Assembly: GCF_006874585.1 (NCBI RefSeq)
Contig: NZ_CP029761.1
Span: 3,173,001 to 3,237,000 of the forward strand
Source: Sphingomonas sp. IC081
GTDB taxonomy: Bacteria > Pseudomonadota > Alphaproteobacteria > Sphingomonadales > Sphingomonadaceae
Length of the DNA: 64,000 nt
Direction of reading: 5' to 3'
Part shown: positions 17,032 to 25,004 of the stretch, one piece after another
Numbering within the stretch: position 1 is the stretch's first letter
How the letters are laid out: every line of letters starts with the position of its first letter
The notes under the pieces: model-generated
The model's database searches: none
What the model was told of the DNA's origin: nothing
What the model saw: the letters and a program-made list of their open reading frames with translations, nothing else
Position numbers and translations under genes: made by a program

Positions 17032-18135
17032 ATGGCACTGATCAGCCTTAAGCCCGCGCTTGAAAAGGACCCCGTCCAACCCGGCGCGCTGCACCACTTG
17101 AGGGCCACGCCCGAGACGGTGCACTGGGGCTATTTCTCGCCCGAGATCAAGCCGGCGCTCACCGTGAAGAGCGGCGACCTGATCATGGCGCAGGCGGTCA
17201 CCCATCATGCGGGCGACGATCCGGACCTGATGTTCGACGACGAGATCCGCCGCATCTTCACCGAGATCGATCCGGCCACCCGCGCGCCGGGCTGCCACAT
17301 CATGACCGGGCCGATCTACGTCGAGGGCGCCGAGCCCGGCGACATGCTGGAAGTGCGCTATTTCCAGATGAAGCCGCGCTTCAACTATGGCTCCAACCTC
17401 GCGGCCAACTGGGGCCATCTCTACGAGGAATTCGGCCAGACCGAGCGGGTGACGATCTACAAGCTCGATCCCACCGCCAACACCGCCGCCGCGCTCTATG
17501 CCTATGACGTGGAGGAAAAGTACCTCGTTCCCGGCCGCATCACCCACTGCCCGGAATGCGACCGCTCCACCGCGCTGCCCGGCATCACCATCCCCGCGCG
17601 CCCGCATCTCGGCACCGCCGGGGTGGCGCCCGCCGTCAACGATCCGGTGAGCACGATCCCCCCCGGCCTTCACGGCGGCAATATCGACAACTGGCGCATC
17701 GGCGCCGGGGCGACGATGTATTATCCCGTGCAGGTCAAGGGCGGCCTGTTCTCGATCGGCGATCCCCACGTTTCGCAGGGTGATGGCGAGATCAGCGGCA
17801 CCGCGATCGAGGCCTCGCTCGACGTGCTGTTCCAGATCGTGCTGCGCAAGGACTTCTCGTTCCCCTCGCCGCTGCTGGAAACGCCCGATTGCTGGATCGT
17901 CCATGGCTTCGGCGAGAATTTGGACGTCGCCATGAAGTCCGCATCGATGGACATGCTGCACCTGCTGACCGAGCATCAGGGCCTGTCGCGCAACGACGGC
18001 TATTCGCTGATGAGCGTCGCCGCCGACTTCGGCGTGACGCAAGTGGTGGACGGCACGCAGGGCATCCATTGCCGGATCGAGCGCCGCATCTTCCCGCACA
18101 AGGGCAGCGTGGCCGATCCGGTCGCGAAAGACTGA
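17032..18135 (+). CDS. acetamidase/formamidase family protein
   Basis: A 367-residue hydrolase of the FmdA/AmdA family, which cleaves short-chain amides to ammonia and the acid. Family features include the N-terminal HHLRATPETVHWGYFSPEI, the metal-region GPIYVEGAEPGDMLEV, a Gly/His-rich block PPGLHGGNIDNW and GDPHVSQGDGEISG. It lies 40 bp after the extradiol dioxygenase and 70 bp before the TauD-like gene, on the same strand. Context suggests that a nitrogen-containing ring-cleavage product, or an N-acyl/N-formyl intermediate, is hydrolysed here; that is inference. Confidence 0.9.
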   Translation: MALISLKPALEKDPVQPGALHHLRATPETVHWGYFSPEIKPALTVKSGDLIMAQAVTHHAGDDPDLMFDDEIRRIFTEIDPATRAPGCHIMTGPIYVEGAEPGDMLEVRYFQMKPRFNYGSNLAANWGHLYEEFGQTERVTIYKLDPTANTAAALYAYDVEEKYLVPGRITHCPECDRSTALPGITIPARPHLGTAGVAPAVNDPVSTIPPGLHGGNIDNWRIGAGATMYYPVQVKGGLFSIGDPHVSQGDGEISGTAIEASLDVLFQIVLRKDFSFPSPLLETPDCWIVHGFGENLDVAMKSASMDMLHLLTEHQGLSRNDGYSLMSVAADFGVTQVVDGTQGIHCRIERRIFPHKGSVADPVAKD

Positions 18136-18205
18136 ACAGGACGTTCGTGCCGGGCGGACCCGTCCGGCACGAGCCATAGGAAGCGTTACACTGGAGCCGC
18201 CGGAA

Positions 18206-19018
18206 ATGGGCTATGAACTGATCGACGTGCGCCCGATGACCAAGCGCATCGGCGCGGAAATCTTCGGGGTGGACCTCACCAGGCCGCTGGGCAATCAGGC
18301 CTTTGCCGAGATTCACGACGCGCTGATGAAGCACCAGGTGGTGTTCTTCCGCGACCAGCCCATGGACCATGACGCGCACAAGGCCCTTGGCCGCGCCTTC
18401 GGACAACTGGCGATCCACTCGGGCGTGGCAGGCCTGCCCGATCATCCCGAAGTCGTCGCCATCCATGCCGATGAGAACTCGAAGTTTGTCGCGGGCGAGA
18501 ACTGGCATTCGGACCTTTCCGCCGATGCCGAGCCGCCGATGGGATCGATCCTGACGCTGCACACCCTGCCCGAAGACGGCGGCGACACGCTGTTTGCCAG
18601 CATGTACGCGGCTTACGACGCGCTTTCGCCGGCGATGAAGGCCTTCCTCGATCCGCTGACCGCCGTTCACGACGCCAATCCCGTCTACAAGGCTATCTTC
18701 CCGGATTCGACCAGGACCTATCCCTGCAATTCGCACCCGGTGATCCGCACCCATCCGGTGACGGGACGCAAGCTGCTGTTCGTGAACTCGTCCTACACGA
18801 CAAAAATCAACGAACTGTCCGGCCCCGAAAGCAAGGCCGTGCTCGACTTCCTGTTCGAGCATGTGAAGGACGCAAACTTCCAGGTTCGCTTCCGCTGGGA
18901 AAAGCACTCGGTGGCATTCTGGGACAACCGCTGCACCCAGCACTTCGCGGTCTGGGATTACTTCCCCGAAGTGCGGTCCGGTTTCCGGGTCACGGTTGCG
19001 GGCGATAAGCCATTTTAA
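18206..19018 (+). CDS. TauD/TfdA-type 2-oxoglutarate-dependent dioxygenase
   Basis: A 270-residue Fe(II)/2-oxoglutarate oxygenase. The facial triad is His101-x-Asp103 (ENWHSDLSAD) and His246 (RCTQHFAVWDY). Arg257 or Arg261 (VRSGFRVTV) would bind the 2-oxoglutarate carboxylate. The N-terminal GAEIFGVDLTRPL and FFRDQPMDHDAH blocks are typical of TauD/TfdA enzymes, which cleave sulfonates or aryl-oxy-alkanoates. The start MGYELIDV is the first ATG of the frame after the amidase. It is probably part of the same catabolic unit. The stop lies very close to the following hydrolase frame. Confidence 0.92.
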   Translation: MGYELIDVRPMTKRIGAEIFGVDLTRPLGNQAFAEIHDALMKHQVVFFRDQPMDHDAHKALGRAFGQLAIHSGVAGLPDHPEVVAIHADENSKFVAGENWHSDLSADAEPPMGSILTLHTLPEDGGDTLFASMYAAYDALSPAMKAFLDPLTAVHDANPVYKAIFPDSTRTYPCNSHPVIRTHPVTGRKLLFVNSSYTTKINELSGPESKAVLDFLFEHVKDANFQVRFRWEKHSVAFWDNRCTQHFAVWDYFPEVRSGFRVTVAGDKPF

Positions 19019-19047
19019 CGAAATCCGCCCTACTGTTTGCCGCCACG

Positions 19048-20289
19048 GTGCTTGCCCTCACGAGCCCGGCGGTGGCAACCGCGCCTGTGCCGCCCCCCAG
19101 CAAGGCGGCACAGGCGCTCCAGTCCGAACTGGACGCCATGGTCGCGGCGGGCGAACTGCCGCAGGCGCTGGTGCTGATCGAACAGCACGGCAAACCGCTG
19201 ATCCGCCTCAAGACCGGCTATGCCGACGTGGAAAGCCGCAAGCCGATCGCCGAGGAAGCGATCTTCCGGCTCTATTCGATGTCGAAGCCGATCACTTCGG
19301 TGGGCGTGCTGATGCTCATGGAGCAGGGCAAGCTTTCGCTTTCCGATCCCATCGGCAAGTATCTGCCCGAAATGGCGGACCTCAGCGTCTGGGACGGCAG
19401 CGCCGCCGATCCCGCCGTCACCGTTGCCGCCGCGCGTCCGGTCACTATCGAGGATCTGCTGCTTCACCGCTCCGGCCTTACGTACGAATTCATGGGCGAT
19501 ACCCCGGTGCAGCGGTGGTACCGCGAAAACGGCGTCGCCCGCGCCACTGCCGTCGCCAGTACCAGGCCGCAGATCGCCCCTGCCGCCACGCTGGACCAGC
19601 TTGTCGAACGGCTGGGCAAGGCCCCGCTGCTGCACCAGCCGGGCGCGCGTTTCAGCTACGGTTTCTCGACCACGGTACTGGGCGCCGTGATCGAACGGGT
19701 CTCGGGCGAGAGCCTCGATACGTTCCTCAAGACCCGCATCCTCGATCCGCTGGAGATGAAGGACACGACCTTTGTCGTCAGCGACGCACAGGCCCCGCGC
19801 CTCGTCACCGGCTATGTCGCGACGGCAGAAGGGCTGAAGGCGGTGGACCGCCCGGAAACCTCCGAATACCGCGATCCCCGGCGCCTGCGTGACGGTGGCG
19901 GCGCGCTGGCGGGGACGCTGGAGGACTATCGCCACTTCGCGGAAATGCTGGCGGGTCGCGGCGCGTGGCACGGCCGCCGGTTGCTGAGGGCCGAGACCGT
20001 CGATGCCATGTATAGGCCCCGCTTGCGCACCGGCGGCGGCGATCATCTCGATGCACCGTTCGGCTATGGCCTTGCCGTGGGCGATGCCGGCACCGAGGCG
20101 CGCGGCGGGCTGCCGGTGGGGGCGGGAAGCTGGTCGGGATCGGCCAATACCTACTTCTTCGCGGACCCGACACACGGCCTTGTCGCCATCCTGATGACCA
20201 ACGAACTGACCCCCGGCACCTTCGAGGCACGCACCTGGAAACTGCGCGAGGCGCTCGACCGGGCGGCATTGGCCGTGGCCGCACGCTAA
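19048..20289 (+). CDS. serine hydrolase, beta-lactamase/esterase (class C-like) family
   Basis: A 413-residue penicillin-binding-protein-like hydrolase. The nucleophile motif SxxK is Ser77-Met-Ser-Lys80 (LYSMSKPITSVG); ARFSYGFSTTVLG supplies the YxS/N-like tyrosine. The family includes esterases EstB and class C beta-lactamases. The first ordinary start is GTG 19048, but the frame stays open back to 19009, and residues before the GTG (KSALLFAAT) plus VLALTSPAVATA would make a good signal peptide. The true start may therefore be ATT 19012, overlapping the TauD-like stop. It ends the catabolic run; its substrate is unknown. Confidence 0.87.
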   Translation: MLALTSPAVATAPVPPPSKAAQALQSELDAMVAAGELPQALVLIEQHGKPLIRLKTGYADVESRKPIAEEAIFRLYSMSKPITSVGVLMLMEQGKLSLSDPIGKYLPEMADLSVWDGSAADPAVTVAAARPVTIEDLLLHRSGLTYEFMGDTPVQRWYRENGVARATAVASTRPQIAPAATLDQLVERLGKAPLLHQPGARFSYGFSTTVLGAVIERVSGESLDTFLKTRILDPLEMKDTTFVVSDAQAPRLVTGYVATAEGLKAVDRPETSEYRDPRRLRDGGGALAGTLEDYRHFAEMLAGRGAWHGRRLLRAETVDAMYRPRLRTGGGDHLDAPFGYGLAVGDAGTEARGGLPVGAGSWSGSANTYFFADPTHGLVAILMTNELTPGTFEARTWKLREALDRAALAVAAR

Positions 20290-20352
20290 ACCCCTTCGCG
20301 AATGCAAAAAACGTCCTTGGCGCGCCCTCCATCGATCCGATAGAGCCGTGCG

Positions 20353-22119
20353 ATGACCCGATTCCGCACCGCACGCGCCGCGCCGCTCGTCGCCGCCCTT
20401 CTCGTTTCCGCCTGCGCCGCCCCGCAGGCCCACCATCAGGCGGCAGCGCCCGCCGCGCAGGCCCCGATCGAGATCGGCGTGATCGCCATCAACGACTTCC
20501 ACGGCGCCCTTGAACCGCCGAAGCAGACGGTGGACGCGCCCGACGGCAAGGGCAACGAAATCTCGGTTCCCGCAGGCGGCGCGGCGTGGCTGGCCTCGGC
20601 GGTGGATGCGCTGAAAGCCGAGCATCCCGAAAACGTGGTGGTGGCCGCAGGTGACCTCACCAGCGCCTCGCAGCTCGCCTCCTCGCTCTATCTCGACGAG
20701 CCTTCGGTGGGCGTGATGAACCGCATCGGCCTCGAATTCAACGCGGTGGGCAATCACGAGTTCGACCGCGGCTGGCAGGAACTGAAGCGCCTCCAGGACG
20801 GCGGCTGCGCCAGGAACACCCGCTTCCAGCCATGCCAGCTCGAACAGTTCGAAGGCGCCCGCTACAAGTACCTCGCCGCCGCCACGGTGATGCCGGACGG
20901 TTCGACGCTGTTCCCCGGCACCGGGCTCAAGACCTTCGGCAGCGGCGATCGCAAGATCACCATCGGCTTCGTCGGCCTCTCGCTGAAGTCGATCCCCACC
21001 CTCGTCGCGCCGGACCGCGTGGCGGGCCTCAGGTTCGAGGACGAGGCCGAGACCATCAACCGCGCCGTGCCCGCGCTGAAAGCCGCCGGGGCCGATGCCG
21101 TGGTCGTGCTGATCCACCAGGGCCTGCGCTCCAAGGGCGCGGGCGATCCCAATGGATGCAACGAGGCAGCTGGCGACATCCAGCCGATCCTCGACCACCT
21201 GAACCCCGGCGTCGACGTGGTCGTCTCGGGCCACACCCACTGGGCCTATGTCTGCAACTATACCGCCAATGCCGCCGCCGGCCCGATCCTGCTGACCAGC
21301 GCGGGCGTCTACGGCAAGCTCGTCACCGACATCACGCTCGACTTCGACCCGGTCACGCACAAGCTGGTGAACCGCAAGGCGCACAACGTGATCGTCCAGT
21401 CGGAAGGTTATACTTCGGGCAAGGGGCCGGTTGCGACCACCACGGCCTTCCCGCAGTTCCAGCCGCGCGCCGATGTCTCGGCCTATGTGAAGCGCTACAA
21501 GGACGCCTCGCTGCAACTGGTCGAACGCCCGGTCGGCCATGTTTCCGGCCCGATGGAGAAGGAAAGCGAAGGCGGCGTCGGCGCCGGTGGTTCGCTGGGC
21601 GCGCTGATCGCGGATTCGCAGCTGGCCGCCACCCGCCAGTACGGCGCGCAGATCGCCTTCGTGAACCCCTTCGGCATCCGCACCTCGCTGGTGCCCGCTG
21701 CCGACGGCACTGTGACCTTCGGCCAGATCTACGCCGTCACGCCCTTCAACAACCAGGTGGTGACGATGACCCTGACCGGCGCCCAGATCCGCGCCACCGT
21801 CGAGCAGGGGCTGGACGATACCGGCGACAAGCAGGTCCTCGCGCCCAGCGAGGGGATGAAGATCGCCTTCGACATGCACCGGCCTTCCGGCGCGCGCGTG
21901 ACCGCGATCACCCTCGGCGGCAAACCGCTCGATCCGGCGAAAAGCTACCGCGTCTCGGTGGTGAACTTCCTGGCCGAAGGCGGCGACGGCTTCGCGGGCT
22001 TCAAGGACGGCACCGAGCGGGTGAACGGTCCGATCGATATCGAGGCCTTCGAGGACTGGCTCTCGGCCGTGCCGATGCGCAAGGTGCCTGCGGAGGATCG
22101 GACGTCTCAGGCGAAGTAA
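20353..22119 (+). CDS. 5'-nucleotidase/UDP-sugar hydrolase family lipoprotein
   Basis: A 588-residue periplasmic or outer-membrane-anchored metallophosphoesterase. The N-terminus ends in a lipobox LLVSAC with the lipid-attached Cys21. The N-terminal domain holds the metal-binding motifs NDFHGAL, AGDLTSAS, GNHEFDRGW and SGHTHWAYVC; the C-terminal substrate domain includes NPFGIRTSL and NFLAEGGDGF. Such enzymes strip phosphate from extracellular nucleotides to recover phosphate and nucleosides. It follows the serine hydrolase by 63 bp on the same strand but looks unrelated in function. Confidence 0.93.
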   Translation: MTRFRTARAAPLVAALLVSACAAPQAHHQAAAPAAQAPIEIGVIAINDFHGALEPPKQTVDAPDGKGNEISVPAGGAAWLASAVDALKAEHPENVVVAAGDLTSASQLASSLYLDEPSVGVMNRIGLEFNAVGNHEFDRGWQELKRLQDGGCARNTRFQPCQLEQFEGARYKYLAAATVMPDGSTLFPGTGLKTFGSGDRKITIGFVGLSLKSIPTLVAPDRVAGLRFEDEAETINRAVPALKAAGADAVVVLIHQGLRSKGAGDPNGCNEAAGDIQPILDHLNPGVDVVVSGHTHWAYVCNYTANAAAGPILLTSAGVYGKLVTDITLDFDPVTHKLVNRKAHNVIVQSEGYTSGKGPVATTTAFPQFQPRADVSAYVKRYKDASLQLVERPVGHVSGPMEKESEGGVGAGGSLGALIADSQLAATRQYGAQIAFVNPFGIRTSLVPAADGTVTFGQIYAVTPFNNQVVTMTLTGAQIRATVEQGLDDTGDKQVLAPSEGMKIAFDMHRPSGARVTAITLGGKPLDPAKSYRVSVVNFLAEGGDGFAGFKDGTERVNGPIDIEAFEDWLSAVPMRKVPAEDRTSQAK

Positions 22120-22128
22120 AAGGGAAAA

Positions 22129-22150
22129 GCAGGGGGTTAATACCCCCTGC
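22129..22150 (+). terminator. hairpin after the 5'-nucleotidase gene
   Basis: Arms GCAGGGGGT (22129-22137) and ACCCCCTGC (22142-22150) with loop TAAT lie 9 bp after the stop. There is no T-run, so this may be a terminator or an RNA-stabilising end. Between here and 22333 I see no gene; a solo CCTGAGCTTGTCG repeat remnant lies near 22292. Confidence 0.6.
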
Positions 22151-22333
22151 ACCCCCAATACCGTCCAGGTCACGCGGACCAACAGCGTTGCGCGCCCATG
22201 GTGGCGCGGGGAGACTTATTGGCTGCGCCGCCAGGAGCGCACTACGGATAGGCGAGGCGCAACGAAGACGCTCCGAGGGTCTGGGGGATCTCCTGAGCTT
22301 GTCGCAGGGCCCCAGGACTTTCCTCTTTCCCTC

Positions 22334-22842
22334 TTAAGCCCCGAACAACCACCGCCCCAGCAACCGCCCAAAGGGAAACGTAAAGATCCCCGCGACCAGC
22401 AACGCGCCGATGACAAGACCCCGCACCGTGCGGCGATGGCGGGCAACGCGGTGGCTGCGAGCCGAAAGCACCAGCACCGGCACCATCACGATCACGAAGG
22501 CCGAGAGCAAGTGGATCACGCTGAACTCGCCGTTCCTGCCGCGAATGAACAGGCTGTCGATCGCGGTCGCCATCATCGCCCCGCTCCACACGTAGCCGAG
22601 CACGCGGTGCCGCCCGTCGCCGCGCCGCCGCCAGAGCACATCGGCGTCAGCGCCAGCGCGGTCAGCATCGTTGCCAGATGAAGCCAGACGATGCCGGGGA
22701 TCTGCGCCCATTCCGCCCTGCCACGCATGACCGCGACGAGGATCACCGCCAGCATCACCAGCGAGAGAAGGCCCAGCATGCGTTCGAGCCGGTCGGGTCC
22801 TTTGAGTTGCTGTGCGGTTACGCCCTTGACCGTGTCGTGCAT
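22334..22842 (-). pseudogene. DUF2306-type membrane protein, frameshifted
   Basis: Two overlapping minus-strand frames together make one protein. The first, from ATG 22842 (MHDTVKGVTAQQL), gives two hydrophobic helices up to ALALTPM. The second frame continues VLWRRRGDGRHRVLGYVWSG and ends FGRLLGRWLFGA at 22334, with two or three more helices and the HRxLGYxWxG pattern of DUF2306 membrane proteins. The break is at about 22639, where ATGTGCTC would need one more G to restore the frame. It is either a recent inactivation or a one-base sequencing error. It follows midA by 16 bp as the last gene of the lgt-midA run. Confidence 0.8.
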
Positions 22843-22858
22843 GATGCCCCCTGCTATT

Positions 22859-23911
22859 TCAGAACCCGGCGCCCTGCGGCCAGCCGGGCCCGGCGAGGCC
22901 CATCACCTTGAACAGACTGCCCATCTGCTCATCGCCGACCAACCGCTCCAATGCGGTCCTGATAGCATCGCCGTGCTGCGGCGCCGAAGCGGCAAGTTTC
23001 TCGGCCCGCATCGCGATGCCTAGCGCGTTCAGGAAAGCACCCTGGCTGATGGTACCGAGCCAGCGCGCACCACTCGCCTCCGCCACTTCGGCGGCCGTGG
23101 CGAAATCGACCAGGCAGGTGAGATCCGCCTCGCCGGGGCACAGGAAAGGATCGACCTTTTCGTGCGCGCGCAGCGCCTGCAGCGTCGATCCGGTCTGCTT
23201 TTGGGTGAAGCCATAGTCGATCAGCAGCGCGGTGCCGCCCTGCGCGGCAAGCCGGTGACCGATTTCCTGCACCGCCGCCGCCGCGCCCGGACAGGTCTCG
23301 AGGATCGTGCCTTCGGCGGCGTCCTGCCATTCCTCCGGCACCGCCGCATCCATCGGCTTGTCACCGGCAACCGGACGGAAGCGGTCTTCGGCCCAGTCGA
23401 CCATGCGCTCGCGCCAGCCGTTTTCCGCTTTGACCAGCTGGCGCACCGGCAGCGCGTCGAGGAACTCGTTGCCGACCAGCAGCAGCGGCGCATCGGCCGG
23501 CAGGGTGCCGAGATCGTCGTGGAACTGCGCCTGGGGCACTGCCTCGCGCTGGAGCGCGCGCAGGGCGGTGGAGCCCTCGACGAAATGGACCTCGGGCGTC
23601 AGCCCGAACCGGGCCATCGTGCGCAGCGCATCGCGCGCCAGCGTGCCGCGGCCGGGGCCAAGCTCGACGTAGTGGACCTTGGGACTGCCCGCCCGGCTCC
23701 ACATGTCGGCCAGCCAGAGGCCGATCAGTTCGCCGAACATCTGGCTGATCTCGGGCGCGGTGATGAAGTCACCCGCACTGCCGAGCGGATCCTTGCCCGC
23801 ATAGTAGCGCGCGTTGGATTCGCCCATGTAGTGCAGCAGCGAGATCGGTCCGTAGGTCTGGATCAGCCGCCGGAAGATCTCGCCCAGCGGCTCGCCGCGA
23901 TGCCGCGTCAC
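22859..23911 (-). CDS. SAM-dependent methyltransferase of the MidA/NDUFAF7 family
   Basis: A 350-residue protein of the family whose mitochondrial member NDUFAF7 methylates an arginine in a respiratory complex I subunit. Visible features are PISLLHYMGESNARYYAGKD, the SAM-binding VELGPGRGTL, FVEGSTALRALQ, and NEFLDALPVRQLV. The bacterial substrate is uncertain. The GTG start at 23911 overlaps the lgt stop by 4 bp (GTGA); upstream in-frame sequence is shadow of lgt. It is translationally coupled to lgt, a common arrangement in alphaproteobacteria. Confidence 0.9.
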   Translation of the reverse strand: MTRHRGEPLGEIFRRLIQTYGPISLLHYMGESNARYYAGKDPLGSAGDFITAPEISQMFGELIGLWLADMWSRAGSPKVHYVELGPGRGTLARDALRTMARFGLTPEVHFVEGSTALRALQREAVPQAQFHDDLGTLPADAPLLLVGNEFLDALPVRQLVKAENGWRERMVDWAEDRFRPVAGDKPMDAAVPEEWQDAAEGTILETCPGAAAAVQEIGHRLAAQGGTALLIDYGFTQKQTGSTLQALRAHEKVDPFLCPGEADLTCLVDFATAAEVAEASGARWLGTISQGAFLNALGIAMRAEKLAASAPQHGDAIRTALERLVGDEQMGSLFKVMGLAGPGWPQGAGF

Positions 23912-24819
23912 GCCGCGACCGGTCGGCCGCTGGCGAGCGCCGGGCGCATCAGCGCGCGGGCGATCAGCATCAGGCCCAGCACGATCAGCGGGATCGTCAG
24001 CCACTGGCCCATCGACAGGCCGGTATGCTCGGCAAATTCGCGCAGCTGGGCATCGGGCTCGCGGAAGAACTCGACCGTGAAGCGCGCCGCCGCGATGCCG
24101 GTGGTGAAGACGCCGACCATGAGGCCCGGACGGAAGCGTGCGCGCGTCTTCCAGTACAGCGTCAGCATGATGATCATCATCGCCAGGCCTTCAAGCCCGG
24201 CCTCGTAGAGCTGGCTGGGGTGGCGCGGCAGCGGTCCGCCGTCGGGGAAGACCATCGCCCAGGGCAGGTCCGGATTGGTGACGACCCGGCCCCAGAGCTC
24301 GCCGTTGACGAAGTTGGCAAGGCGCCCGAACATCATGCCGAAGGGCACGCAGACCGAGATGTAGTCCGCCACGCGGATGAGGTTGAGCTTGCCGCGCCAC
24401 GAGACCCAGGCCATCGCCAGCAGCACGCCGATCAGCCCGCCGTGGAAACTCATGCCGCCGTTCCACAGCGACATCAGCGCCTTGGGATCGGCCCAGAGGC
24501 TGGGAATGCCGGTATCGCCGCCGGTGTAGAACGTGGCGTAGCCAAGGCGTCCGCCGAGGATGATGCCGATCGTGCAGTAGAAGAACAGGTCGTCGGCGTG
24601 GCGCTGGGCGAGCGGCGCGCCGGCCCCCTTGATCATCCGCGTCAGGTGCCAGTAGCCCAGCATGATCCCCGCCAGATAGGCCAGCGAGTAGTAGCGCAAG
24701 GTGAAGAAACCGAGATCGATCCCCTTCCGCAGTCCCAGATTGACCCAGTAGATCGGCTGGTGCGCCGGAGTGCCGGGCACGGCCTGCGCGGCATCGGCGA
24801 GAAGGGAAATCAGCGACAA
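23908..24819 (-). CDS. lgt: prolipoprotein diacylglyceryl transferase
   Basis: Lgt transfers diacylglycerol from phosphatidylglycerol to the lipobox cysteine of prolipoproteins at the inner membrane. The 303-residue product has about seven membrane segments and the family signature region MFGRLANFVNGELWGR, with GGMSFHGGLIG and RHPSQLYEAGLEG also conserved. The start is a TTG at 24819 (reads MSLISLLADAAQ) with GAGG about nine bases upstream; no ATG fits, and longer frames are arginine-rich shadow. It is divergent from glnD. Confidence 0.93.
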   Translation of the reverse strand: MSLISLLADAAQAVPGTPAHQPIYWVNLGLRKGIDLGFFTLRYYSLAYLAGIMLGYWHLTRMIKGAGAPLAQRHADDLFFYCTIGIILGGRLGYATFYTGGDTGIPSLWADPKALMSLWNGGMSFHGGLIGVLLAMAWVSWRGKLNLIRVADYISVCVPFGMMFGRLANFVNGELWGRVVTNPDLPWAMVFPDGGPLPRHPSQLYEAGLEGLAMMIIMLTLYWKTRARFRPGLMVGVFTTGIAAARFTVEFFREPDAQLREFAEHTGLSMGQWLTIPLIVLGLMLIARALMRPALASGRPVAA

Positions 24820-25004
24820 GTGCTCGACCTCGTATCTTGTGGCGCGTTCGGCCAGGCGGCGCGAACGGGTGCATTGCCGCGCCTTCTGGCATAGCCTTGG
24901 GGCGGTTGGTAGGCTCGTTTTAGGAACTTGCCGGCAAAATCGACGCTTGCGCCGCGCTGCGCTGCCTTTCCCTGCCCCTTTGGAACGACTAGATACCGCC
25001 TGAC

